64,000 nt of DNA from Bolinopsis microptera (taxonomy: Eukaryota; Ctenophora; Tentaculata; Lobata; Bolinopsidae). Below are positions 45,374 through 57,207 of this stretch, piece after piece. The notes below the pieces were generated by a model, which saw only the letters and a program-made list of their open reading frames with translations, had not been told where the DNA came from and ran no database searches. The DNA lies in the NCBI RefSeq assembly GCF_026151205.1, contig NC_087072.1, forward strand, positions 3,119,375 to 3,183,374, in the 5' to 3' direction. Position numbers and translations under genes: made by a program. Position 1 is the stretch's first letter. The number at the start of each line of letters is the position of its first letter.

Positions 45374-48300
45374 ATGGTTATAGAGAAATTGTTAAGCACG
45401 CTTCCTGTATCCCCCTTTTTCCTCATAGCCCTGGTTATTGCTTACGGCTTGCTGTCATTCAGAATCAATCAGAAGAAATACCATCACATACCAGGACCAC
45501 AGCCATGGTGAGTAATTACCGTTAAACAGCAGATTTCCTTTTACAATTACCTGCTCTCTCGTATTGCAACAATATTTAGTCACGAGTTGGCCAGGGTATA
45601 TTGTCACTCTTCTCATTTCCTTTTACCTGCTCTCTCGTTTTGCAACAATATTTAGTCACGAGTTGGCCAGGGTGTATTGTCTGTGTCACTCTTCTCATCT
45701 CTTTTACCTCATATCTCATATTTAACTTTCCTGTCTGTACTTAGTCTTCCGCCCCGATGGACTTTGCTCTGAACAAATCTGTATTTTCAGGCCCATCATT
45801 GGAAACTTTTTAGATATAAAGCCCTACCTAACTGGAGCTCTGACAGTACAGGATTGCTTTTTAAAATGGTGAGTACCGTTATGATTAAGTTAACTAGAAT
45901 TAAGATTGTCGGTAGGGAGCAAGATTGGAAAGAAACCAATATTTAGTTGTGGGAGGCGAGTCCGGGAGCTAATGTACTGTAGCTGGGAGCAGTGTAACCT
46001 TACCCTCGTCGCGGGTCCGGTGCAGGTGGCGGCAACCCAACATACACCTTCCTTTCCAACAACTTTCTCCCACTTTCCACCTTCCACTCTACTGACCTGA
46101 TTCCAACTAGCAACCTCCAGTTTACCCAAATATCAGGGCGACTGGTCCTTCAAGTAGACTGGCACGTTGTCCACTTTTAAAAACTGTTCTACTTTACTTC
46201 ACCTCTGTTCAAAGGCACCGACTTAATAACCTGTAAAAGTATTTCACTGCAATATGTATCGTTGATAGTATTTGAAATATTTGCCCGTCCAGGTCGATTC
46301 AGTTTGGGTCGCTGTATAAGCTTTGGATCGGCAACAAACCCTGGATACTGGTATCCGAGCCGGAGTACGTGAAGGAGATACTGTGCGGCAAAAACTTCCC
46401 TAAAGATCCTACTTACTACAGCCCTATTGGGACACTCTATGGTCAGAGGTAATTATTCGAAGATTATTCTGATAAAATTCCCCGTAGACAGTGTTTAAAA
46501 GGCAGACGTATGCCTGATCCCGGGCTTCAAATCGCATCGGAAAAGGGCGATATCCTGATAAATATTGTCTAGTTTTAAAGGGTGGGTTCCCATGGTGCAC
46601 TGGTCGCATGACTGTGCGTCCCCTTACCACGTTGTCGGCTGATTGATGTTTTCCTTTGTTCAGGTTTGCTGGTGGTGGCAGTGCAATACAAACCAACCCG
46701 GTAAAGTATGATCAACAGAAGAAGATAACCAACATGGCTTATCACAAGAAATATCTTCCCAAGCACTGTCGGGCTACCTTATCGGTAAGCTACTACATTT
46801 TCTGCCGGAAACATGGCCTGACCTTTACCGCGGATACATCTGATCTGATATCACTTTATTAATCTAACGTATTAATAAATAACTTAATCTGATAAACGGT
46901 ACCTGATTCTGCGACACCAGCCTATTTCTACCCCGTCGTACTAGCTAAGAATAACAGTATTTACGGTGACTTGGTGTTATATTATACGACTAAAATGTAG
47001 GGCCAGTATTAACGAGGAACTGTACAGGTAGCAGGAAGATGGATGACAGCATTAGAAGACGAATCCGAGTGGTTCCCAATCTGTGATAAACTCGACAGTC
47101 TCTCTACCACCGCTCTCTGTAAGATTGCTTTTGACATGGACGTTCCTTTTGACTACAATGGTGACGAGGCAGCAGTTTACCAGATGGTCAATACTTGTTT
47201 TGATGGGATAAAAGACAAACTCTTCAACCCTTTAGGCTGCACGGTTGGTTACTTTGAAATTCTGTTAGGGTTTGTAACCTTGTTATTCTGTTAGGCTCGA
47301 CATTGGGAGGAGGCACGCCCTTGTAAATATAGGCACGTGGGAGTAACATCTGGTAGGGCTACCAGATTGAAACAATTTGAACAGACACCCGCGTTCGGGT
47401 CTATTCTAACTATGGGTTAATTGATAAGATTAATAATGTTCGTGGGTGATTATATTAACTTATTTCAGCTGCACTTTAAGAAAGTAGAGAGAGTTAGAAA
47501 AGCTGCCAAAGCTTTGAGAGAAGTCGGAGAAAACTTTATCAGAGGAACTTACGATAAGATCCGGAACGGAGACAAATTGCCTGATGCCATGTTCAGCTAC
47601 GTTCTCCAGGAAATTCACGAAGCCGGTAAATTTGCTTTTTTAAAAGAGTATTTCGTGAGAATTACGTTTCATTCTTTGCGGATTATTCAATTTTTCCAGA
47701 GGCTCGCCGAACTGAATTTCTTTAGAACTGAATTATAAACATTCTTCTTTTACGTAATATGGTTTAAAAGGGTTTTAAACATTTATCAATTAAATCATAT
47801 ATGATTATCCGGGTTTTAAAAAGAGCACTTTAATAAAGTAAACGTCAGGTTAAAAGAATTCCTAGTCTTAAAAACTTCATATTTTCACCTGTAACCGCTA
47901 GATTTGTATTCATTCGGCTTTTAGGAATTACAGAACATATAGTTCACAATGAAACTGTTTTTCAGGCGGCTCCTTTTCGCTGGAGGAGATAATTGACGAA
48001 TTCGTCGTCCAATTCATAGCAGGTAAATTCCCAAGACAATTTTCTTTTAACCTTCATTAGAAACAGCTTGTTACTTTTTCATTTCAGTTAAACATCAAAG
48101 TTTTTACTAGTTAGTGTCTGTATTACTTTGAACTCACATCAAAGGCCTTCTTTGTATAAAATGAGTGAGCTGAGGTAGTTTGTGCCTGTCTTTCTAATTA
48201 ATAAAGATAGATAATAAAGCTCATCTTTGAACTCAATATCAATCGTCTGCGAGCCAGAGAGTTCAACCCTAAAAGAGTGCCGTGTCAGGCTCTGCAAATA

Positions 48301-49934
48301 CATCCAATCTGACGAAGTCTGATCTGATGAATTTTGTTTCAGGCTCGGAAACTACCTCCAATTTAATGAAGTTTCTGTTAATGGAAGTGACAAAGAATCC
48401 TCATATTTACGAGAGGTGAGATCGAGTTGTTATTGACTTTTGTTATATAATTTCAAATGATTATGTACTTGATAACTGGTCAATCAAATACAACTTTATA
48501 TTTGGTGCCGCTAATGAATGTAGCCAAATTGAATCAAAAGTTTCAACACACCATGTATCGGGTTTAGACCTCCAGAAACCTTAAGTAGTACCTGCCCCAG
48601 CCACGCTGCTCAATTAGACCGAGATTTATGGTTTCTCGTAATGAATTGCTGACCTCGCATTATCACAGTAGAAGAAGTAATTACTTAATACCATTTTCGT
48701 TAATTGAGTTACCCCGGTGATTACTTAATGCTATGTTTTTTAATCGAGTTACCACGGCATCGCAGGTTGCAAGAGGAGATCGATAGTGTCATGTCCAGGA
48801 CAACAGCTGAAACCTTCTACACAGATCTCAGCGAAATGACATATCTGGAGCAGATCATGCAGGAAAGTCTCAGAATGTACCCTGTTGCTGCGGCGACCAC
48901 CCGAACTAATCACGTAGATACCATGCTCGGCAAGACTCTCATACCTGCTGGATCAACTATCATGGTGAGTTAAAGTGTGAATATCGGCTGGATCAGCTGA
49001 ACTTTATTTAACGTTAACGGTTTCTCGTACATTGGGCTTAGCGAACCTAGGGACCCAACTATGTCCTTTTTGCAATGGAAACCACCTCGTGGCTGGATAG
49101 AACAGAGATTTGAACCCATAATATTTCGCTTAAAAGAGGGAATCACTGAGCTACTCTGCCCCGCGGACGGTTAATATATTAATATTGATCACTGAACACC
49201 AGCTATTTTAATCATAGTATGGCGCAACTTGACCTATGCAACCTTTTAAACAAAATGTTTTAAATGTGTGTAGCTGTATATAAGCTAACGAGAATCCATG
49301 GAAACTGTATTGACCTGTGCCAAGTTACTTCTTGCGGTAACACACTTCCGAGCCAAAGCTTGTTGTCCCACGTGGCAGCTGGCTATTTCCACGTGGCACA
49401 AGGTTGCTGCCACGTGATTGGCTACTTTAGTCACGTTTCCTAAAACATGTGAACCTATCCTCAGGTGTGCTTTCACGTTCTACACAGACATCCCAGCCAC
49501 TTCGACAGACCAAACACCTTCGATCCGGACAGATGGGCTAAAGGGCAGCCAGCGTAAGTCTCCTTCAATTTCTACTAATCCTCTTGGCAAAATGTTGACA
49601 TTAAACAATCAGACTGTAGGCAATATCAAGGAATATACTACGATATCTCCAAATATTTAGACATGCCTACTGGCTAACTGTTCAGTCACTCCAAATTAAT
49701 TTCAGACCGATGCCGTTCACTTTCCTCCCGTTCTCTAGCGGACAGCGCGGTTGCACAGGCAAGCACCTGGCTAGACTAGAATGTAAGATCATGGTTGCAA
49801 GCCTCCTTTACCACTACAACTTAGAATGTCATCCTGACCAGAACTATGAGGTGACTACCACCCTCTCATCCCGGCCCAAATACAAAGTCTACATGAAGAT
49901 GACCAGTCGACGAAAACCTAGGTATGTTTTTTAG
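45374..49934 (+). CDS. Cytochrome P450, CYP46-like (11 exons, 502 aa)
   Basis: Haem-thiolate monooxygenase, probably anchored in the endoplasmic reticulum membrane. The exons are 45374-45507, 45791-45868, 46293-46448, 46664-46784, 47028-47243, 47469-47625, 47966-48022, 48343-48415, 48766-48964, 49465-49553 and 49706-49934. They sum to 1509 nt with all phases consistent. An N-terminal membrane segment (about 12-30) leads into the proline hinge IPGPQPWPIIGN (39-50). The I-helix AGSETT is at 306-311, ExxR (ESLR) at 364-367, FDPDRW at 416-421, and the haem motif FSSGQRGCTG at 436-445 with ligand Cys443. The helix-C WxxxR is altered to YDQQK (138-142). Length and motif order, and the local wording around helix I and the meander, resemble animal CYP46 (cholesterol 24-hydroxylase) most closely. 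The substrate is not known. The exon 5 donor (ACG|GTTGGT) is weak. Confidence 0.9.
45535..45699. repeat. 82-bp tandem duplication in P450 intron 1
   Basis: Two adjacent copies share TCCTTTTAC, CCTGCTCTCTCGT, TTGCAACAATATTTAGTCAC and GAGTTGGCCAGGGT. The second has a small TCTGTG insertion. It is a recent local duplication. Confidence 0.85.
49060..49175 (-). repeat. tRNA-derived SINE-like fragment in P450 intron
   Basis: Read on the minus strand, GGGGCAGAGTAGCTCAGTGATT (A-box-like) is followed about 30 bases later by GGGTTCAAATC (B-box-like) and then a non-tRNA tail. The internal promoter boxes are good, but the acceptor, T and anticodon stems do not pair properly. This favours a SINE or tRNA pseudogene over a functional tRNA. 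Confidence 0.4.
49369..49416. promoter_or_regulatory. CCACGTG cluster in P450 intron (3 sites)
   Basis: CACGTG at 49369, 49390 and 49411 is spaced exactly 21 bp apart, each preceded by C (CCACGTG). The 21-bp period places the sites on one face of the DNA helix (two turns). It lies 50 bp upstream of exon 10. A regulatory role is inferred. Confidence 0.4.
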
Positions 49935-52079
49935 CGAGAACCCAGAAATATCATAACCCCTAATTTCGTATACTCTGCTGTTATTCGATCAGGAGGTAAA
50001 ACAACGATAATGTCAGGGGTTTATCAGATTTTCACGGGTTCACGCTCCGCTGTGGTCACACATCCCTGCTCGAGAGAAGCGCCGTGACCTGGATGCGGAT
50101 CGTGAGCCGGGTGGAGGGAGGTCTTGAACCGCATGTAGTGAGGGCAGCAGCTGACACGCTCAGTTGCTACTCAACCCCTCGCCTGACCCGGGCATTGCAC
50201 GTGTGCTGGAGGGGATATAGCTACCCGCACACGGATACCAGCCGCTACAGAAATGTGCACTGCACTGCCGTCTACCTTATTCAGACCAATTCAATTACCT
50301 GCTCCTCGCAGGCTCCGTATAGAATTATCAAATTTTAAACTGTTCAAAAGTTTAAAATTACACTCTGGGTCGGATAAAGCGTGCCTTGCCAGGGCCCCGC
50401 TGGTCGAGTGAACCGTTTTAAGTCTGGTTTATCGGAAACTTTCCTAGGATCAAACGGTTATACCGCCCGAGCTTCCTCTGCCCGCTGGCCGACACATAAT
50501 TGGCTCTTTTTGGTTCGCAAATTCAATAAGGGTTTCATGTTTAAAATTGTATTACCAAGACAATAGCGAGGAATGTGTACAGATCGTGTCGATCCGCAGG
50601 TAACACTTCCAGTCAGCTTCCTACTTGTAGTACCCGCAGAGCATCAGCTCTACTCAGCCTTATCTCATCTAGTGCCCGCCTCACTCCATACCAGCTGTGT
50701 CTCCGTCATAGATCCTTCCCTGCTCCTTCTAAACACCTTCCTACCCATAATAACATGAGAACATAACCGCTGCGTGGGCCTCCATTTTTACCGGAGGTTG
50801 TGGTCACCGGTTGGTGACCCGGCTATTACGGTAGTTAACAAAAGCTGATTTTATACCGATGTTTTCCTTAAATTGTGGGACGTTTATAAACGTCCCACAT
50901 TCTAAGGGAGACATTGTGGAATTTTCTCAACATTCTGACTATGACCAGCAAAATCGTCTAATATAATCCGGTCAGAATACCAAATGGATAGGAGGGGGGC
51001 CGGGGTGGTTGTAAAATAGGACAAGATTTTTCACATTTTTAGAAATTGCAGTAGTTTTATCAAGTGATAGGACACGTTCAATTGATGGAATATATTTTTA
51101 GTAAATGAGAAGATATAGCGGGTTATTGTAGCCTACATATTTGTTTAGTAGACTACTGAGTCGAGATATGACTGATTTAAGTGCCCGTAATCCGACTGTC
51201 AATGCAACTCATGCCGTACTGTCACGCACTTTACACTGGGTACTGGCTAGTCGTTAGATCTTTATATATCAGGCATCCGGCTAAATTAATACACTTACAT
51301 CTGCAAAACTCTCATTACGTTATGACTCTAATGTTTTACATAATGTAACTTTAAGTTACTAAAAATACATTTGTTAGTTACCAGACGGTTACCAAAAGAT
51401 AATAGAGGATACATGGTGGGCTAGAGTTCACTACCACATGCAATCCTTGAATAACTCACGTTATTCTCGTCAGAATTACACGAAATTTTCAGGGGTGAGA
51501 GATATGGGTCAAATTCAGATTTACTAAAAGTTTTGTAAAATATTTTTGATCACATCGGGCGTGACCAATCATACTCGTGACTTTCTTTCGCTATTGTCGT
51601 AAAAAATGAAGGACGAAGGTGCTTCGGGCTCGATACTAAATATTGTCTGGTTGTCTTCAATTAAGGTATGTTGAACCTGAGCCAAAATTCCGATTGAATT
51701 GAGGAATTGTGCTTAATCCGAGCAAGCTATGACCATTATAAGATCTGGTGCGATTATGATCTCATTACTCATCCAAGCGGTCCTGACTGGATAACGTCAT
51801 TTCATGGGATCTTCTTCTTCGTAAGGGGCTGTGGTCAGCCTTGTGCTTCAAGGGATCATAACTCCGTTGGGTTAAGCACATCAAGTTCTTATCTCAAGTT
51901 TAAGAGCTACTAATATGATTCGTCCACTAATAGTGGACTCCACTTATAGTAACAAATAGTATATTTATACTGACTAGAAAGAGTTATTATGATATTTGCA
52001 GTAACTTAAACGTTAATAAGAGATATTTGTTAAAAGTTACTAAAATATACAATAAAATTTAATAAGATTTGTGTTTCAG
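49935..52079. other. P450 downstream region
   Basis: No clear AATAAA was found directly after the stop. A perfect 26-bp palindrome lies at 50874-50899. A diverged block shared with 11740-11815 lies near 51455-51515. The open frames at 50084-50338 and 51707-51913 have no recognisable motif. The segment may be the last P450 intron (see 52080-52125). Confidence 0.35.
50874..50899. repeat. Perfect 26-bp palindrome
   Basis: TGTGGGACGTTTA followed directly by its own reverse complement, with no spacer. It could be a hairpin, a short MITE join or a dimeric binding site. Confidence 0.85.
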
Positions 52080-52125
52080 GACTCTGTTCGAGCAGTTAGA
52101 CGACTTTGCCCCGACGACAAGGTGA
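52080..52125 (+). CDS. Possible alternative last exon of the P450 gene
   Basis: The P450 final exon contains a good donor (CCTAG|GTATGT, after 49921) seven bases into its last codons. The acceptor TTTGTGTTTCAG before 52080 joins it in frame. It replaces the short YVF end with TLFEQLDDFAPTTR and a TGA at 52123-52125. The exon itself is followed by a donor-like AAG|GTGAGC, so further exons are also possible. The 2.2-kb intron would be longer than the others in the gene. RNA evidence is needed to choose. Confidence 0.3.
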
Positions 52126-54965
52126 GCAGACCACGGGAGACACAGCAATTCAGATCATACACTGCTCGACTAAAAGTTGCAGAAGAACCCTCTAGCAGAA
52201 CCTGCTCGAGATTAGAACAACATATCAGCTCGCGGGTCTAGAACAATCTAGCCTTAAAACAACCCTGCTCTAGAACAACCTTTTAAAGCCTAGAACAATG
52301 TAGTGCCTCTTAAATGGCCTGGCCGCTTCTTGATATCTTTGGAACAGCCTACTTGAGCCCGACTGTACATAAAACCGTTTCGATTGTTTGATAATTTGAT
52401 ATTTAAGTGTTAAATAAGCTAACATTTTCTGAATGTTTGTGTTTTGAGAATATGTGGTGTTAGGAGGACTGAAGAAAGAAAAGTAGTTTGTAGTCTCTGA
52501 CGTATCATAGTGTAACATCTCAGTGTAACAGTGTTACGGTGTTACAGTGTTACATTGTCACGGTGTTACATTGTCACGGTGTTACATTGTCACAGAATCA
52601 TGAACAATGGAATTAGAATCAGGCAGCACCCCATATGATTATCAACAGCTGAATGAAAATATAAAGACTTCATTTATAAAGAGCTGTCTTCTAACAGACT
52701 GAATTAGGAGCTGATTTTGCTGTTTTTTGTATTTGTGGAAGTGTTTAAGTCATTAGGGACTATAAGATAAAATATTTGAATCAATAGGTCGAGACGTCCC
52801 TCCCCTAAACGCCTGAAAACTCCAGATTTGTATAGACTTTTTATAGACTTTTGTAAGGTCATAATCTTAGTTTTGTCTAACTTGAGAGGACAATGAAATA
52901 TTTGTATATTAGTGGCACAGTGAAACACCCAGATTTGATGGATTCGATAACATTTCAACTCCTCAATCTGTATGAATATGATGGTACATCATAACCACAA
53001 ATTAGGCTTTGACCACTTAGCTTTTTATAGCCTGAATTTATATTCTAGGTTTAAAAACGCTGCTGAAAAGGGATATTGTTATATCACCGTGTTACGCTCT
53101 TGTAGAAAAAATTGTAAGCTGGTATCAGCTAAAGAATAGTGCCATCTGCTTTCATCTCTTGAAGTGAACCCCAAGTTTCAATAGGAGGAAAGGTTTAAAA
53201 GATATTCGATAATGTACTGAGGTACGATGAGGTAGTTTGAGAGATGTTTAAATCGGATGGCTCTGTTTGAAAACCTTGTTACTTTGTATTCTGCCGGAAC
53301 GTTGTAAATGTTTTGGTGAAAGCACCATCCACTCTGCGATGAACAAATCAAAATTAGAAATAGACCACTCCGGCGACTCAGACATGCTGTAAACGATGAT
53401 TCTTTAACTTCACTATATTCACAATAAATAACTAAATTGGAAGTTCATCTGAGCAGGTCTGGGTTGCCTAGATGCACTGAATTGAATCAAGTTGTATTTT
53501 GTGTACAGGATTTATTGCAATGATTTTCAAAATTTTACTCCTGTTCAAAATTATCTAGTTTTATTTTTGTAAAGCTCCCACAGTTTTTGGTCAATGACAT
53601 TTTTAGGCATGTATATTTGGAATATAGGTGGCCAACAAAAAGGGCCTGGCACTGGCAGGTGACCCCGTCAAAATAACAGTCACGAGTTCTAGTCAACTTC
53701 TATCTCGAAATCAAGTTTCACATATATTTGAAGCTAAAAATATTGAAGTTCACATTAGGAAATACCCAGTCTTTCATCACCATTCCGAATTTCGATGTGG
53801 CATCGCTCTGTCACCGCAGTGGCACTACATTGCCGGGACAGTGACAGCAAGATAGTGAATAGTGATGAAATACCATTACCAAACTTTCAACTCCATCGGA
53901 CGCTTGATCACGCAAACCTGTGTATTTAGAGCCCAATATTATTATTTCTTGTCCCTCTGTGCAGGACCCACTAGACTTCAACTCATTTTAAACATTTAAA
54001 AACATGGTTTGGTAGGGTCGAAGATTATACCTTAGTTGTAAGCTACTCATTTGGCTCATTATTTTGTTACAAATATTTAGTTTTTATTTAAGATTGCATT
54101 TTTTACATGCAACGAAAAGGTTGAAAATTGATAATATAAGTCTATTTTTAAAGCAACTCATAAAAAATCAAATATAATCTGAATCGAGCAAGAATCTGAA
54201 ACCTCTGGGTCACGTACGTCAACGTGTATATCTCCTTCTTTGTAGCCATTACAGTTACATTCGTCAAATACCACACATTTACTTATGTTAATACGTCTCT
54301 GGGGGTTAAACTCTAAACATAGCCGTGATTAACACTTAACAGTCACTATAGATTGAGGGTAAAACTCATGTGACATGGACAATACGTTTAAATGACATAT
54401 GGGGTTAATGGAAAATAAATTTTTTCTGAATAGATTTGTGTTTGAGATGATTTAGTTGTTTGTTGCTGGATATTTTCACCTCACCCTTTAGAACCGCTCT
54501 GACATGGTTAGTACCTGACACTTGTGTCAGTTGCTAATCATATGGGCAGTATACAAGCACATTATTTCATTTCATTTTCATTTCATTTCGTTTCAAAGGC
54601 ACCAATGCGTTGATCAACTTGATCAAGAGGATTATCAAGTAATTTGATTGGCTACATCAGTACTTAATGAGAAACTTTGGGATTGGCTAGAAACTGCTTG
54701 TTACTCTTTGAACGGCTTCAGGCTTCACTCCGCCAGTTCACCACATCTGCAGATGGCCTTGAAATAAATATATCATCTACTAGATGAGATGGGAGCTTCA
54801 CTTATATTAAAGGATCAGCAGATTATAATTAATCTTCGGATCAAGTTGTTATAACTATATAAAACCACGACAAGGAGCGTTTCATTAAAGGATGCTGTAA
54901 AACTACAAAATGAAATTAAATCAGTTCAGAGGACAGTTCATAGCAAGAATAAGAGCTGATCCTCA
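52126..54965. other. Gene-free stretch
   Basis: It contains short GTGTTACA-type repeats (52515-52590) and an ATTTC microsatellite (54562-54596). It also holds a TATA-like ATATAAAACCAC near 54857, whose flank (AATTAATCTTCG) resembles the upstream region of the peptide gene at 57090. Open frames at 52270-52958 (minus) and 53628 are unsupported. Confidence 0.3.
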
Positions 54966-54969
54966 GCTC

Positions 54970-55150
54970 TGACGGTAACATTCTCAGCTGTTCTTGCTCC
55001 AAAAGAGACTAAAGCTGCTGTCAAGTCTGTCACTGACAGAAAGGATCTCTAGATGTCTGAATTGTTGTCTAATAAAATGGGTGACATTCTCGACAAGATC
55101 GACGAGAAGCCAGCTGTTACCTTGTTATACAGACTACTGGAATCAAAGCG
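54970..55150 (+). pseudogene. Decayed coding-like fragment
   Basis: One plus-strand frame reads protein-like (AVLAPKETKAAVKSVTDRKD) up to an in-frame TAG at 55050-55052. It then continues MSELLSNKMGDILDKIDEKP without a shift. The lysine-rich, helical composition suggests a broken gene or transposon ORF. No family is recognised. Confidence 0.25.
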
Positions 55151-55291
55151 GACAATATACATTAGACCACGTCGTCACTAGTGTTGAAGAGAAATAGACT
55201 GCTAAAATGTAAATTGTAAAAAGGACTATTTATGTTTGCCTGAAAACCATAAGGTGAGGAAAACTTACAAAAAATGTTTTAAAGGACACAA

Positions 55292-56376
55292 ATATCAGAG
55301 CCTGCTAAGGTTCATTATATCAGAGCCTGCTAAGGTTCATTATATCAGAGCCTGCTAAGGTTCATTATATCAGAGCCTGCTAAGGTTCGTTATATCAGAG
55401 CCTGCTAAGGTTCGTTATATCAGAGCCTGCTAAGGTTCATTATATCAGAGCCTGCTAAGGTTCATTATATCAGAGCCTGCTAAGGTTCATTATATCAGAG
55501 CCTGCTAAGGTTCATTATATCAGAGCCTGCTAAGGTTCATTATATCAGAGCCTGCTAAGGTTCATTATATCAGAGCCTGCTAAGGTTCATTATATCAGAG
55601 CCAGCTAAGGTTCATTATGTCAGAGCCTGCTAAGGTTCATTATATCAGAGCCTGCAAAGGTTCATTATATCAGAGCCTGCTAAGGTTCATTATATCAGAG
55701 CCTGCTAAGGTTCATTATATCAGAGCCTGCTAAGGTTCATTATATCAGAGCCTGCAAAGGTTCATTATATCAGAGCCTGCTAAGGTTCATTATATCAGAG
55801 CCTGCTAAGGTTCATTATATCAGAGCCTGCTAAGGTTCATTATATCAGAGCCTGCTAAGGTTCATTATATCAGAGCCTGCTAAGGTTCATTATATCAGAG
55901 CCAGCTAAGGTTCATTATGTCAGAGCCTGCTAAGGTTCATTATATCAGAGCCTGCTAAGGTTCATTATATCAGAGCCTGCTAAGGTTCATTATATCAGAG
56001 CCTGCTAAGGTTCATTATATCAGAGCCTGCTAAGGTTCATTATATCAGAGCCTGCTAAGGTTCATTATATCAGAGCCTGCTAAGGTTCATTATATCAGAG
56101 CCTGCTAAGGTTCATTATATCAGAGCCTGCTAAGGTTCATTATATCAGAGCCTGCAAAGGTTCATTATATCAGAGCCTGCTAAGGTTCATTATATCAGAG
56201 CCTGCTAAGGTTCATTATATCAGAGCCTGCTAAGGTTCATTATATCAGAGCCTGCTAAGGTTCATTATATCAGAGCCTGCTAAGGTTCATTATATCAGAG
56301 CCTGCTAAGGTTCATTATATCAGAGCCTGCTAAGGTTCATTATATTTATATCAGAGCCTGCTAAGGTTCATTATAT
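55292..56376. repeat. 25-bp minisatellite, ~43 copies
   Basis: The tandem unit is CAGAGCCTGCTAAGGTTCAT plus TATAT, with exact 25-bp spacing. Rare variants (CCAGCTAAGG with ATGT, CCTGCAAAGG) recur. Bases 55561-55620 are identical to 55861-55920, giving a 300-bp (12-unit) higher-order repeat. A short TATATT insertion occurs near 56343. There are no variable spacers. Confidence 0.95.
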
Positions 56377-56379
56377 TCG

Positions 56380-57115
56380 AAAAAATAGAGTTATAAGTAT
56401 GTTGTAATGATTCTGGGGCAAAATTCGTAGTGTTCTCGTTTATTGCGACAAGGAAAAGGGTCTTATCAGAATGATCAAACTACGAGTATTTACATCAAAT
56501 AATCTAACTAGATAACATAGAGTATAAATTATGTAAGCTGAGTTGCATGAATAAACAACAAACTTTGAAAATCACCATTTAATTTTCACTCTATTTCATA
56601 TTTAAACCCCAAATGTCTGGTTTGCCTTATTTCACAATTTTCTCTCCAGTTGATTTACTTTTTACGGGCGAGGCCTGATCAATTGCAAACGTATTTTTAT
56701 TGACTATATTTTTCTTACTAGGGTAAGTTGGTGAGTTACTTCAGGGTGGTTTAACTCGAGTAATATAGTGTCAGGTATTGAGTGAAGGTTAAGCTCCGCC
56801 TCCAACTCAAAGTGAGTGGTTTTTGTTTTAAATGGTCACCTCTCTTTTACTTAATAAAGTCGGAGAGCACTGAGCAGATGTTTTCTGTAATAAAAAACAC
56901 GCGCACATGAGAAGATATTTGATTGTCTCCAGCTCATGCAGATATCTATTCATATGATTGGGTGGACTGAGCTTAATAGGATTAATAATGGTGAGGTTGA
57001 AAGAGAAAAACAAAATGTTTCGGGTGGTGGTTGTTGTTTGATTAATGAAGTGTGGTAACAGGTTATTGTAGGAGAGATCCTCGCGAACAGCAATTAATCT
57101 TCGAGCGAACCTGTT
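56380..57115. other. Gene-free stretch upstream of the peptide gene
   Basis: No supported exon. The last 30 bp (AATTAATCTTCGAGCGAACC) belongs to the promoter region of the gene at 57208. Confidence 0.35.
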
Positions 57116-57119
57116 GGGG

Positions 57120-57157
57120 GTATAAAACCACTGCGCTAACCGAGGTAGAGTCAGATT
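57120..57157 (+). promoter_or_regulatory. TATA/initiator promoter of the peptide gene
   Basis: GTATAAAACC places a TATA box at 57121-57127. An initiator-like GTCAGATTT (A at about 57153) lies about 31 bp downstream. This leaves a 5' UTR of roughly 55 nt before the ATG at 57208. A related word combination (AATTAATCTTCG, then TATAAAACCAC) occurs at 54830-54870. Confidence 0.65.
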
Positions 57158-57207
57158 TTAACTGCTCATTTAGCTCACTTTAGTCGAAAGAAACAACTGT
57201 ATTCGAT

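Noticed and set aside
49060-49175. Functional tRNA gene on the minus strand
   Set aside because: A- and B-box-like words are present, but the acceptor, anticodon and T stems do not pair. A SINE or tRNA pseudogene fits better.
50084-50338. 84-codon GC-richer frame downstream of the P450
   Set aside because: No homology-like motifs, no splice context, and no link in phase to the P450 exons.
55292-56376. CRISPR-like direct repeat array
   Set aside because: The units are directly abutting with no unique spacers, and the context is animal nuclear DNA. It is a minisatellite.
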